Assembly: GCA_032718475.1 (NCBI GenBank)
Contig: JAUCBJ010003131.1
Location: 1-64,000 of the forward strand
Direction: 5' to 3'
Origin: Nemertoderma westbladi
Lineage: Eukaryota > Xenacoelomorpha > Nemertodermatida > Nemertodermatidae
DNA length: 64,000 nt
Shown here: positions 11,239 through 25,500 of the stretch, one piece after another
Numbering within the stretch: position 1 is the stretch's first letter
Layout: the number at the start of each line of letters is the position of its first letter
Notes under the pieces: model-generated
Seen by the model: only the letters and a program-made list of their open reading frames with translations
Databases searched by the model: none
What the model was told of the DNA's origin: nothing
Made by a program: the position numbers and the translations under genes

Positions 11239-11723
11239 GGGTGTAATATTATGGTTTTGTTCAGAAGTGGAAAAAATGAGAAAGCGCATGACCGGGGGTT
11301 GACCCAACGCCTAACAGGCATTGGACTAACAGGCCTCTCATCAGTAGCGCTAACCAGCTCAGCCACTAGCCCCTGACACTCACACTCCCACCTAATCCAC
11401 TTTTATTGAACGGGCAGTCTTAAGTTGCATATATTATATCTCTAACAGCGGACCTAACGGCCTCAAATATGCTAGAGTTAAACAGGAGGGAAGTACAAAT
11501 AAATAAATATTCAGCTCGAGTATTGCTGCCGCCAGGTGATATTAAAGTGGAGTATTAAGTGGATTAGGTGGGATTGTGAGTGTCAGGGGCTAGCGGCTAA
11601 GCTGGTTAGCGCTACTGATGAGACCTGTTAGGCCGAAACGTACGTATAGCGCTGGTTCAACCCCCGGTGTCGCGCTTTCTCATTTTTTCCACTTCTGAAC
11701 AACAAAACCATAATATTACACCT
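11239..11723. mobile_element. foldback element made of two inverted tRNA-like repeats
   Basis: Arms at 11239-11404 and 11557-11723 are inverted copies of about 165 bp, separated by about 150 bp. Outer ends share gtgtaatattatggttttgt and ttcagaagtgg; inner ends share cctaatccact. Each arm contains a tRNA-like A-box region (GGCTGAGCTGGTTAGCGC type) and a B-box-like GGTTCAACCCCCGG. The transcript of either strand could fold on itself. This looks like two head-to-head or tail-to-tail SINE-like copies, or a MITE that captured a tRNA-like unit. Confidence 0.75.
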
Positions 11724-12179
11724 TTTAATTATAGTTGCAACAGCTCATCTCCAATTCCTTTATTATGGAAATATTTAAAATATAACATGAATTGCAAGAT
11801 TGTGGACATTTGATTACAGAATAACAAATTATTTTTTATACTTACAGAAACCTGAGATGTTACAGCATACACCCCCCAGTACATGGTGTCACAAACGTTA
11901 AAATTAGTGTTATTTCTGCTTATGAAGTTGGTTCCAATGGGGCTCATTTCATTGCTTACAACGGTTTATTTTAAAAATTAATGACTCGCCTCACAGAGAC
12001 ATCGATAAGAATAACTCGAATATTATATTAATTAATAATAACGTTTCTGATTCCTTTACATCTATCTACATTTATATGAATCCAGCGTGCTAGGCCTTGT
12101 ATTGTATTATGGTAGTAATATATATGTGTAATATAAAAGGGGAGCCAACATGGATGCATCAAGTGAATGCAGTGGGGGT

Positions 12180-12780
12180 CGCATCATGCGTATATCCTTG
12201 GCTTTCATCCTTGTCTGGTCGATAAATTGGAAGCAAGGCAATTTGGGAATCGGAGTGGAGGGGTTTACTTTATAAGATCACCTATGGTGGTGAACAGGCA
12301 TTCCTTAGTATCTGCTAGTGCATCTGCTAGCATATTAGAGAGCAGGGCGTGTCATCCGCAAAGTCGGTGTCTGTGACTGTAGTTGCCAGATATCTACTAC
12401 TTCTGCGTTCTTGAAGTGTGAATCCCAGATCTTCACCCTTTGTGGCCGTCCTCATTGCATAATCCTATACAATTACGTATAGTAATGGCACCAATGTGTC
12501 ACCTTGCAGTACGCCAGCCAGGATTGAGAAGAACTCAGTTTCACCATCTGGTGAGAGTACCTGAGCTTCTGTGTCACAATATAACAATCCAATGCCAGCA
12601 ACAATTACTTCTGATATTCCGTTAAGCTCTAAGGATTTCCAGCATTTTACCTCTATGGCTGGAGTCGAATGCTTTCTTGAAGTCCACAAAAGTCAAATAA
12701 CTTAATTCCTTCAATCAGTCTCCGTAGTGCAAGTATCTGAGCTATTGTTGATCTATGGATAGTTGTAATTTCTACATTTT
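12180..12780 (-). pseudogene. LINE reverse transcriptase fragment
   Basis: Minus-strand pieces in different frames match RT blocks in order. RSTIAQILALRRLIEG lies near 12750. The palm-A-like FVDFKKAFDS block reads with a frameshift near 12680. ISEVIVAGIGLLYCDTEAQV and AGVLQGDTLVPLLY (the G-x-x-Q-G-D block) follow. The catalytic DTDFADD is at about 12366-12349. Stops and frameshifts break it, so it is a dead copy of an APE-class LINE. It lies just downstream of the Dmrt gene. Confidence 0.8.
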
Positions 12781-13250
12781 CGTCCAGTATGTACTTCTCC
12801 TGGCTGATGTTGTAGGCCAATTTAAGATCTTCCTTATCTTTCTCTACCTTGTTGTTGTTTTCGGTTGTTGTTTGTTTGGTTTTTACTTTGCCGGCTATCT
12901 AAGATCTTCTCTCTTACAAGTAACCTCAGAGTCTTGCCATGGCTCATACACATGAACTATATTACATGAATAATAACTTCATGAAACGCAATAATATTTT
13001 CCTTATTATTTTTAATGATAAATAATAATATCAAAGCAAAGTTATAATTCTCATCATAATATTCATAGCATTATTGGTAAGGCAATCAGCAATATTAATG
13101 CAACCCAAACACCTATGTAATAATATGATCAACATTATATTCATTAATGCTTATACACCATATCTGCAACTAAAATACACGATACGAACACCAACTTATA
13201 TGTTAGTGTTAGTCTATAAGTCACCTATGAAATTTTAAATATTTCGCCGA

Positions 13251-13256
13251 TTTATT
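13251..13256 (-). promoter_or_regulatory. candidate polyadenylation signal of the Dmrt gene
   Basis: AATAAA on the minus strand, about 210 nt after the Dmrt stop codon. It is the nearest clear match downstream of the stop in AT-rich DNA, so chance occurrence is possible. Confidence 0.35.
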
Positions 13257-13463
13257 GCATAAAATCTAGCAGTAGAATTATGGTACCATAAATACAAATA
13301 CATAGAAGTCGATGAATTAAAACTTTTGACTCGTTCCAAAATTGAACTAAGATATTTACTTATCCATACAGATTACTTAGTCAAACAAAGTTTTAAAAAT
13401 TCACTCAGTGCATTAATTACTTTTGAATGCAACCATTAAACATAAGTTCATATATTATTGCTA

Positions 13464-13581
13464 CTAAATGTTGATAACAAAGTTTGATGTGTAAAAATTA
13501 GCAGGCGTTGTTGGTGGGTTATTGACATCTCTACTGACACAAGGGGGTGTATCAAGTCTTGGAGCTTCGCTATTTGACAAT
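13464..13581 (-). CDS. dmrt: Dmrt exon 7 (last coding exon)
   Basis: Residues 273-311 and the stop TAG at 13466-13464. The acceptor TTTTTGTTACAG gives the third base of the split codon. It encodes a Pro/Thr/Asn-rich tail ([19 protein letters not shown]). It joins in frame across a 5.6-kb intron. Confidence 0.85.
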
Positions 13582-16500
13582 CTGTAACAAAAACGTATTA
13601 AATGTAATGATTTAGTAACTGGTAAAGTTGGCTTATTACATACATATTTTCTGAGGATGACGGCCTAACATGCTACGACAAACTGATCAAAACGAGGAAT
13701 CTATTATCTTCCTTTGTTTGTGGGTGAAGACCTTTTTTATTATAAACTATAGTATAAATATATACTGTAGGTTAAAATTCGCTACCATTTGTCTATATAA
13801 TTAATATCTGAGGAAGAGTTACATTTCGTTTCAAAATGTCCAGCTTATACTGTAGTTCGTTCAAGCGAAGAATTAATTAATAACAGAAAAGTTTTCTAAA
13901 CGCCCTCAATTGCTAAACTCCAGGAACTACTCATAATACATAGTGACATCAATTTAAAATAAGACGACACAAGTTTAAGCTGAGCTAGGTACGTCAAAGA
14001 ATAATGTTTTGACACAAATTTCTGATCTAAACCGGCTGTTCGGATCTAGGACACCCCCCCCCCGCCCAAGTAGGACACTTCCCCCCGGACACTTGCCCCC
14101 CGGACACTTGCCCCCCGGACACTCCCCCCCCCCCCCCCCCCCAGTTAAAGTGTTAAAATTAATCTGGGTGCATCAAAGCAATAAACAAAAGTTAAAGATG
14201 GTTACAGGACAAGTTGTATCTAGACAAGGTTTTTCAAAATTATAAAAGAAACATTTTTATAGTCAAATTTTGTTTGTTTTTCATTTAATTGGGGGCTGCC
14301 GCCCCCAAACCCCGGCGTTTCCCTGTGTGCCCGTGGCGAAAGACTTTGAGACCATTTTGAAATAATTAATTCATGTTTGTATCATCAGATAATAAATTGA
14401 CTAAGCCAAAAGTAGGAGCTGTATTGAATGTTAACCAAATTAATATATAAATTACTACAATATTATATAATTCAACAACATCCTATTAAAAATATTGCAA
14501 GTAACCAGGAAATTTAATATGTAGTGTGTATAATATCTATATATATAGTATGTATAGTAATATGTATATCAATATGTAATGCTGATCACAGAATACAGGT
14601 CGATGCATATCGATTTTACGCTGGAGAGATATAATTTTGATTGCAACAATAATATTCATCCCCATCTGCTACAATTTGAAGAAGACTATTACATAATAAT
14701 ACCTATAATTAAAACAATTAATTATTATAATTCTATAGTTAATAAAAACAGTATATCATTTGGGGATGGAATTTATAGGTCATCTAATTAATTGTTTAAA
14801 GATTAGCAAACAATACGATGTAATTGCATTGATAAAACCCATAAATAAAACTTGGATATAAAATGTAAAATCGGGATGCAAAAGATCACTTTCTGAGCTA
14901 CGAAAGGAAAATTGGATACAACTTGTCTGGATACAAGCGGTCCGTTTACCTTACAAAATGAAAAATACGAATGTGCGAAGTTAAGAACAGTCGGGGGGGA
15001 AGTGTCCGGGGGGAATTGTCTGGGGGGGAAGTGTCCGGGGGGGAAGTGTCCTACTTGAGCGGGGGGAACTGTCCGGGGGGAAGTGTCCGGGGGGGGGGGG
15101 GAAGTGTCCGAACACCGGCTGTTCCTATACAGTTGGTTGTTGAGTAGTCGTTAAGCTTGTTTCTGTACAAGTCGATTAAATGTTTCTGATTTGCGTTGAT
15201 CATATTACTGTATGTGCGATATATATATTTTTTTTGTATTATTATTTGTCATCATGTAATGCCCATATTGAAATATAGCAAACTGCAATTATTAACAAAA
15301 TGTAAGTTTTCGCATTCACCATGGAGTATTGTACAACCTATTTTTATAGCACATAAACGATACTTCAACCTGTTCTATACTTAGCCACCGCACATAAACG
15401 ATACTTCAACCTGTTCTATACCTAGCCACCGCACATAAACGATACTTCAACCTGTTCTATACCTAGCCACCGCACATAAACGATACTTCAACCTGTTCTA
15501 TACCTAGCCACCGCACATAAACGATACTTAAACCTGTTCTATACTTAGCCACCGCACATAAACGATACTTCAACCTGTTCTATACCTAGCCACCGCACAT
15601 AAACGATACTTAAACCTGTTCTATACCTAGCCACCGCACATAAACGATACTTCAACCTGTTCTATACCTAGCCACCGCACATAAACGATACTTCAACCTG
15701 TTCTATACCTAGCCACCGCACATAAACGATACTTAAACCTGTTCTATACCTAGCCACCGCACATAAACGATACTTCAACCTGTTCTATACCTAGCCACCG
15801 CACATAAACGATACTTCAACCTGTTCTATACCTAGCCACCGCACATAAACGATACTTCAACCTGTTCTATACCTAGCCACCGCACATAAACGATACTTCA
15901 ACCTGTTCTATACCTAGCCACCGCACATAAACGATACTTCAACCTGTTCTATACCTAGCCACCGCACATAAACGATACTTAAACCTGTTCTATACCTAGC
16001 CACCGCACATAAACGATACTTCAACCTGTTCTATACCTAGCCACCGCACATAAACGATACTTCAACCTGTTCTATACCTAGCCACCGCACATAAACGATA
16101 CTTAAACCTGTTCTATACCTAGCCACCGCACATAAACGATACTTCAACCTGTTCTATACCTAGCCACCGCACATAAACGATACTTCAACCTGTTCTATAC
16201 CTAGCCACCGCACATAAACGATACTTCAACCTGTTCTATACCTAGCCACCGCACATAAACGATACTTCAACCTGTTCTATACCTAGCCACCGCACATAAA
16301 CGATACTTCAACCTGTTCTATACCTAGCCACCGCACATAAACGATACTTAAACCTGTTCTATACCTAGCCACCGCACATAAACGATACTTCAACCTGTTC
16401 TATACCTAGCCACCGCACATAAACGATACTTCAACCTGTTCTATACCTAGCCACCGCACATAAACGATACTTAAACCTGTTCTATACCTAGCCACCGCAC

Positions 16501-19500
16501 ATAAACGATACTTCAACCTGTTCTATACCTAGCCACCGCACATAAACGATACTTCAACCTGTTCTATACCTAGCCACCGCACATAAACGATACTTCAACC
16601 TGTTCTATACCTAGCCACCGCACATAAACGATACTTCAACCTGTTCTATACCTAGCCACCGCACATAAACGATACTTCAACCTGTTCTATACCTAGCCAC
16701 CGCACATAAACGATACTTCAACCTGTTCTATACCTAGCCACCGCACATAAACGATACTTCAACCTGTTCTATACCTAGCCACCGCACATAAACGATACTT
16801 CAACCTGTTCTATACCTAGCCACCGCACATAAACGATACTTAAACCTGTTCTATACCTAGCCACCGCACATAAACGATACTTCAACCTGTTCTATACCTA
16901 GCCACCGCACATAAACGATACTTAAACCTGTTCTATACCTAGCCACCGCACATAAACGATACTTCAACCTGTTCTATACCTAGCCACCGCACATAAACGA
17001 TACTTAAACCTGTTCTATACCTAGCCACCGCACATAAACGATACTTCAACCTGTTCTATACCTAGCCACCGCACATAAACGATACTTCAACCTGTTCTAT
17101 ACCTAGCCACCGCACATAAACGATACTTCAACCTGTTCTATACCTAGCCACCGCACATAAACGATACTTCAACCTGTTCTATACCTAGCCACCGCACATA
17201 AACGATACTTCAACCTGTTCTATACCTAGCCACCGCACATAAACGATACTTAAACCTGTTCTATACCTAGCCACCGCACATAAACGATACTTCAACCTGT
17301 TCTATACTTAGCCACCGCACATAAACGATACTTCAACCTGTTCTATACCTAGCCACCTCACATAAACGATACTTCAACCTGTTCTATACCTAGCCACCGC
17401 ACATAAACGATACTTCAACCTGTTCTATACCTAGCCACCGCACATAAACGATACTTCATCCTGTTCTATACCTAGCCACCGCACATAAACGATACTTCAA
17501 CCTGTTCTATACCTAGCCACCGCACATAAACGATACTTCAACCTGTTCTATACCTAGCCACCTCACATAAACGATACTACAACCTGTTCTATACCTAGCC
17601 ACCGCACATAAACGATACTTCAACCTGTTCTATACCTAGCCACCGCACATAAACGATACTTCAACCTGTTCTATACCTAGCCACCGCACATAAACGATAC
17701 TTAAACCTGTTCTATACCTAGCCACCGCACATAAACGATACTTCAACCTATTCTATACCTAGCCACCGCACATAAACGATACTTCAACCTGTTCTATACC
17801 TAGCCACCGCACATAAACGATACTTCAACCTGTTCTATACCTAACCACCGCACATAAACGATACTTCAACCTGTTCTATACCTAGCCACCGCACATAAAC
17901 GATACTTCAACCTGTTCTATACCTAGCCACCGCACATAAACGATACTTAAACCTGTTCTATACCTAGCCACCGCACATAAACGATACTTCAACCTGTTCT
18001 ATACCTAGCCACCGCAAATAAACGATACTTCAACCTGTTCTATACCTAGCCACCGCACATAAACGATACTTAAACCTGTTCTATACCTAGCCACCGCACA
18101 TAAACGATACTTCAACCTGTTCTATACCTAGCCACCGCACATAAACGATACTTAAACCTGTTCTATACCTAGCCACCTCACATAAACGATACGTCAACCT
18201 GTTCTATGCCTAGCCACCGCACATAAACGATACTTCAACCTGTTCTATACCTAGCCACCGCACATAAACGATACTTCAACCTGTTCTATACCTAGCCACC
18301 GCACATAAACGATACTTCAACCTGTTCTATACCTAGCCACCGCACATAAACGATACTTAAACCTGTTCTATACCTAGCCACCTCACATAAACGATACTTC
18401 AACCTGTTCTATACCTAGCCACCGCACATAAACGATACTTCAACCTGTTCTATACCTAGCCACCGCACATAAACGATACTTCAACCTGTTCTATACCTAG
18501 CCACCGCACATAAACGATACTTAAACCTGTTCTATACCTAGCCACCTCACATAAACGATACTTCAACCTGTTCTATACCTAGCCACCGCACATAAACGAT
18601 ACTTCAACCTGTTCTATACCTAGCCACCGCACATAACGATACTAAAACATGTTCTATACCTAGCCACCGCACATAAACGATACTTCAACCTGTTCTATAC
18701 CTAGCCACCGCACATAAACGATACTTCAACCTGTTCTATACCTAGCCACCGCACATAAACGATACTTCAACCTGTTCTATACCTAGCCACCGCACATAAA
18801 CGATACTTCAACCTGTTCTATACCTAGCCACCGCACATAAACGATACTTCAACCTGTTCTATACCTAGCCACCGCACATAAACGATACTTCAACCTGTTC
18901 TATACCTAGCCACCGCACATAAACGATACTTCAACCTGTTCTATACCTAGCCACCGCACATAAACGATACTTCAACCTGTTCTATACCTAGCCACCGCAC
19001 ATAAACGATACTTCAACCTGTTCTATACCTAGCCACCGCACATAAACGATACTACAACCTCCAAACTCCAATATGCTGAAAAGTGGATCACTTATTGTTG
19101 CAAACAGGATACTTCCTATTGTCTTGAGAAAGCAATAATTTATTTATTTATTTATAATTATTTTATACTTACCTAGTTTTGTCAAGTATACTTCGGCTGG
19201 CAACATTAATTTGGAATCCCCTATCGCAACTGCTGAATCCTAAATAAATAATTGTTTTTGTTACATTTGAAATGTATTAAATACACGGACATACCATTGT
19301 AAGTAACACTTTCAAGAGTCCCCCGCATTCATAAATAGATCATTAATTTTGTGGAAAATGTAGAGTAGGACTAGATAATGTTTCAATGCCAAATAAATGT
19401 CCAGAATTCCACATATTTGATTCGACCTTCGAGGATATTTACTGGTTATTGAAAAGTTTAAAGCAAAGTAAAGTCATTTGTGAAACGTAACCACAAAAGA

Positions 19501-22500
19501 TCTGAGGATATTATCTCTCTTGGCAGTTACCTGTAATGAGGAGTGGGCGCCAGATTAACTCCCAAGGATCAGCACCAATTAACTAGCCAAGGTTTTAATC
19601 CCCCAACAGTAGCCATGTACTATACTGCCAAAAGGATGACAAAAGCCCAAAACGTCAAAAGAGTTTTGCTTAGTTATATAAATACACCTGTGATAAATTT
19701 CCACAGCCTTTATTTGGAACCTGCGCTTCCAAAGACTTGTTAAATCAGTCAGGCGCGGGATTCGCCTCAACACAGAAGCGTTATAATTATTAGGTTTTAA
19801 CCTGATCAATTAAACCAAAAACACTGAATAGCATAATAAGTGAGAAGTGTAGGGCGTCACAAACTGTAGGGCGTCACTTACGCAATGGCTTTGAAGGAGA
19901 GTCGCCATATAATTGATGTCGATGTGGTGGCACATGAGATGGTATTTGATGCTTGTTTGACGGTGGTGCGGTGTCTGTTTCACATAGATTTGATACGTTT
20001 TGAACGTGATCACTGTAATGGCTTATACATTCACTGAAGTCATCAACAGATTTGGAATTTACTGCAATTGTTAAATATATAACTACAATTAGATATATAA
20101 TACTTATGTTTTAACATCCATATATTATCAATTAAGTAATTTTAACTTTAACAGGACGAAAATGAAACCCTACCGGTGGCGATTTCATTTTTCCTTTTTT
20201 CCCCTTTTATCCCTATTGTCATGAATAATGATAATTTTTTCTCGAATTCTTCCACAGTGATCTATCTATATGACATCAACACCCGGTAGCAGCTAGCAGA
20301 CCAGACCCTGTTACCGGATAATCCCCAACTACCAATCAATGAGCTACAATATGATTGTATTTTACACAAAGCGTGGTAATGCGGTGGGTCAGACAGCAAA
20401 TCCAGTTCGTTATAATTCGAGGCGCTTCTCACTGCCTTAGTGGATCCCGGATCAAGTGGCGGTCTGGACTCGGAATGGACGACCGTGCCGGTTTGACAGG
20501 GCTATAAACCATTATATTATATTCTAAACTAATATTTTATTACAAGCAGAGACAAATTTTACACAAAGCGAGATTCAAAATAGATATATAACAAAGAAAA
20601 TATTTACGGAATGTTATATTCAATCACTTAACAGTTTCTTTATTAATATCGTTTTGATTTATTTCAGTTCGCGTTGCATCTTGTAACAACGTTATTTGTA
20701 TTTTATATCTTTATTGCAAAATAGAGGAATTAATAATAAACGGATTCATTTTGTCGTTTTTTTATATTTTTATTTAATGACGACATTGCAATGTAATTTC
20801 CACTCAAGTCGAACCGCTTTAAATAGTGAAAGCCTACCGGAAAAGCACTAGGAAATCCTTATGTCACACAATTTTTACACGATTATTTAGAGACAGCACC
20901 TCCTTGGAAGTCTGTTAACGAGAGACCTGGGGCGGATTACCTAACGTGGGACAACACTGTCTGACCTGAGACGTCGGTGTCTGTAGACAAGTCTGTCAGG
21001 TTGAATGTAGTTCAGTGAATTAAACAAGCCCAATTATAATTTTGGCCAGTTTAAAATAGCAGTGTAATATAAAATCGTTCTTCAAAGTTTCTAATGTTTC
21101 TAAAAAATGGCAATGCCACCCAAAATCAGCGAGTCATACAACACACACACTCACATTAGTTAATTTGGTTTTCCGTTATACATACCGTGGGTGGGTTTTC
21201 ATGTAATTGAGATCGTAACTTGAATACTCAAAACTTATAATCTTACGTCAGCTTGCCATTTTAATGTAGATTTGTCCAATACTTTTTATTAACGTCTGTG
21301 TGTGTCAAATACCTTTCAAGGAATATTATTATGCTTATAACTCCTATAAATGAATAGAAGACTGTAACTTCCAAAACATTTGGAAGCATAATAAGTAAAA
21401 AATAAATACCATTTGTTTGCACCATGTAAAATATATAAATTAAAATTTACGTACTGTCTCCCCTTTGAAATATCAATATTAAAATATAGTAGAATGTTAT
21501 AGATCTTAAAAATAAGTTAACAGTTTTGAAATGGTATTAATTGTTATGTCCTAGAGGGTGGTGAGGAATAGTGCACGTCGAATGTCCGATTTACATGGTG
21601 GGATGGCGGTACGGTTTTTGTAGTGGAATTTGGATGATGTTGTGTTGCAGAGCCAACAAATGCAATCGGTATCTGCTTTCCAGCATGATTTGTTGCAGAT
21701 CGTGTGGTGACAACCATTGGATATCAAGAGAGCAGCTGCACGGCGACGTTATCCAGTCAGACCTTCTAGACGGACATCGCAATCGGGGTCACTGTGATTG
21801 TCGATGGCATTTAGTATGGCGGTCGATGAAGAGTACTTACTGACACCACACCATAGTTTAAAGTAAAAGGCACGAACGCGCTGTATATGTTCTAGATAGG
21901 CGATTTCTTCACTAGATATGAATATGTCACAACCGTAGGAGATGGAGGTGTAAACTACAGACAGCCAGAGACGTGTAGCGGAATCCAGTGATATTGCCGA
22001 CATGTTAATGTTCAACGCCAGTAGGACACAACTTGCCAAACTCTTTCTATATGAATGTGTATAGTGACCACTAGGACCATTTTTTGTTGACAGAATAATA
22101 CCGAGGTAATTGAAGCAGCTTACAAATTCGAGTTTAGAACCATTATATAATAAGACGTCTTTGTTGGACAGACGACCCCCTCAACGAAATTTTACTGCTT
22201 TGGTTTCTTGTTGTTTATTAGTTGCTTATATACACGTTTGCACTCGGTGTAGGTTGCACGAGTAGATGTTATTTTCTATCATGTGGTCTAAGGCATCTGA
22301 GGTTTTCCTATTGGCTGTATAACATTCCCGATCGAACCACGGCTTAGACTTTCGTCTTGGTGCTGTAGATGTAGAATCTGAGATCGCTTTGGTTATAAAA
22401 GAGCACGCAGTGTCAACTCCACTGTTTAGTAGAGCTTGCTGAAAAAGTGTTTCATCGAGGCAGTCCGCGAGTTAATACAGCTGTATACGACGGATTGGTT

Positions 22501-25500
22501 TAGTTCGTTGTTTTCTGTTATCTGGGCTATTGTTTAGGTTAAGTTTTACAACTACCCATTGATGTTTTAGTGTTTATTGTAAGTTAAATATGTATTGATA
22601 ATAAATCTATCAGACATTCGTTGATGAACACAGGGTCAATAACACTATTGCCATTCCAACAGTAATAGGTTGGTGAGGCAGAGTCATTTATGGAGTGTAA
22701 ACCTAAGGCAAGCAGCCCACTGCATAGAAGATCACCCCGGTCACTATAACCCTCTAGGCGACAGTTGAAATCCCCAGCCAGTAGGATTGGTGTATCACAT
22801 TTCGCACGTATTGTATTTACAGGCTGCAATTAGTTCCAAGAGAATGTCGGTAACATCCGTAGACGGTAGACAGACCTCCGGATGGGTGGCCTTTGTCTCC
22901 TTTTTCACTGGGTACATTGTGGCACGTGAAGCCCGATATTACTAAATCTCCAGTCAAGGTTTCAGTTAATAGTAAGTAATATATCAGATGTTTCAAATGT
23001 ATCATACATTGTTGTGTTGATCGTCGTTTGAGCTTCTTCCACATTCCATACCACAATATTTAAAGTACTACTGTTAATGTTTTGGGGTCCAATTTCATTG
23101 GAAATATAGAATGGTAGTTCCTGTAACAGTTTCAGATTGTATATAGATATGTATTTGGGACACAGATATTGGTGTTTCTGTAAACTGGCAGGGTAACGGT
23201 AAGGTTTCGAGCACCCTTGACATAAGAGTACGGTTTTGTTTTCATTCAGAGTTAATTTTGTGAGAGGTGGTGAGATGTTTCCATTTGATATAACTTCTAT
23301 AAATCTTTCCCCATTATTGTAATATTGAGTGCATTATATTCTCTGTATTATGTATTTTATCCTGCTTTCATATTATTCTAAAGTCTATCGCGATTGTGAC
23401 TTGAACTTGAGTTTAATTAATTGTTATTGGTCAATCGTAAAATTTAATTTGCAATCTGGCAAATTACTACTTGGGAATCCGGGAAACGATACGAAATCAA
23501 AGCTTAGTAGGAGCGGACTGTACTGGACCGGACTGGACCGGACCGGACTGGACCGGACCGGACTGGACTGGACCGGACTGTACTGGACCGGACTGGACCG
23601 GACCGGACTGGACCGGACCAGACCATTTCCAGTAGATTCAGCTCCAATTTCATAAGTTCTTTTACGTGGATGATGGCCCCCCACATATGGGTAACTTTCC
23701 TTGTGCAACAATGGGGGGGGTTACCGTAAAAATGCAGAATCACATTGATATGAACATGTTGAAAAATTAACGCTGGAAAAATAAAAATTGTATACATTTA
23801 TATCGCTAAGCCACTGTACCATTAAATCAATTAAATTACCGAATCAGAAGTCGATCGTGTTAGGGGCATGCTGCTGAGACAAGCTTACACATCATTCAGG
23901 TTACACGTATGAGGCCAAAATTTCACATGTTAGTGGGGTTCGTATTCATTGAACACACATCAATGGTAGACGGGGCACATTTTGTATCATTTGGTTATTT
24001 TCTTAGAATTTTTCGTACACTCTATGAGTATTATTAAATTATTAGTAATATAGTATTATATTGATTGAACTTCTACAGTCTTCATATAAACTGCAGATCG
24101 GATTTAAGACGATTATTTTGAAAATAATTGTTTGTAATAACGTAAAACTGTTGCATTTAATCCGATTGATTTATATTATAACTTACTGTATGAATAGTCG
24201 CCTCCAGCTGACGAAGTTTGTGGATAATAGGAAAGAGTGCAATCGGGTTTAGTGTAAGGTTTCAGCCTGTTATCGGGCCATGCATAACTGCAAGAAAAAG
24301 TCAGCAGTCAGTTATATTGTATCAAAATAGGGTCATTAGTAGACTCTAATGTTGTTCTAATAATTAGGCAACTTGAACTTTGGTATTATCAGTATAATAC
24401 AACATTAAATACCGGTAACAATGTATATTTTCAGGATAATACAATTTTCAACAACAATGTAATATCCCAATCCAATTTTTTTTTCAACAATAAAATTTTT
24501 ATTGTTTATTAATAATTTTGTTTTTAGTTTCAATTACATTGATATGTTTGCATGGATAATGATATAGAACTATAAAGACCAATAATCCTACCATTTCAAC
24601 GAAGATTTCCGTTTCCACTGGTAGGCATTTTCGGGATAATTTTGTACTGAATTTGGAAATTCCCAGGAACTATTCGTTAGTATAGCGTTGGGTGGGCAAG
24701 GCTCCATCATCAGGAAGTCTTTATTTTGGCTCAACAGATTTCTTTCTGCAAAAATTATTTTCATGACATGAATAGTAATGTAAGTTATGTTTCAACTACA
24801 TACAAACCATCAACTCTATATTAGTAGATGTAAAAAAAGTAAATTATTGAGAATAATAATATTCTACTGCATTAAAATGTACACAATGGTGATGGGGCCA
24901 TTTAAGTTCTAATGTGATAAGTTCTGAACAACTACTACTACTACGATTGGCATGCTGCATTGCAGCAGCATTATGTATATATTACATATATATTAAGAAT
25001 GCTGTGCCGGCTTGTCGACAAAATTGCGCCGCCACAACATTGATGGCATCAACCTGTTGGTTTATTAGCTCCTGTAGATTAACAGAGTACTGCCTGTTCA
25101 GGGACCTAGATGCAGCCTTAAATGCATTTTTGGCTGCTGTAGTCTGTTTGAGTCGGGACTCTTTCTGCACCTTATAGAGGTCATTTCGGCACTTCCGAAT
25201 TTTATGGTCAGTCCGGGGGCCTTTTTCGAGGCTATACGGGAACTGTTTCTGCAGCTGCTAACTTAACTGCTTCTGTGAAGGCAGTATAGCCCTCGCAGTG
25301 ATCTGCCACCTCAGAGGCAATAACTTCATACCTGTTGCTCAGCTGTAGTAGTGTGAAGCTGGATCTCACACTTGGCTGTTACAACAGAGATGCTGCAGCA
25401 AGGCAGATTTTGTTGTTCTGCTAGCACGCAGACTAAATCTTACCTTGGCCACAATAAGGTGGTGGGTGATCACTGGAGAAGGGTCGAAGTGTAAATGCAT

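Larger units (their letters stand above)
20062..24186 (-). other. Dmrt intron 4
   Basis: 4.1 kb. It holds a decayed LINE (about 21749-23060) and a pentanucleotide-based repeat at 23512-23625. The rest, including 20062-21740, is AT-rich with nothing recognised. Confidence 0.8.

Noticed and set aside
15349-19060. CRISPR-like array
   Set aside because: Units are contiguous 41-mers without variable spacers, in a eukaryotic intron.
23424-23797. Val-Arg-Ser-Ser-Pro repeat proteins
   Set aside because: Translation of a ggact/ggacc tandem repeat in overlapping frames.
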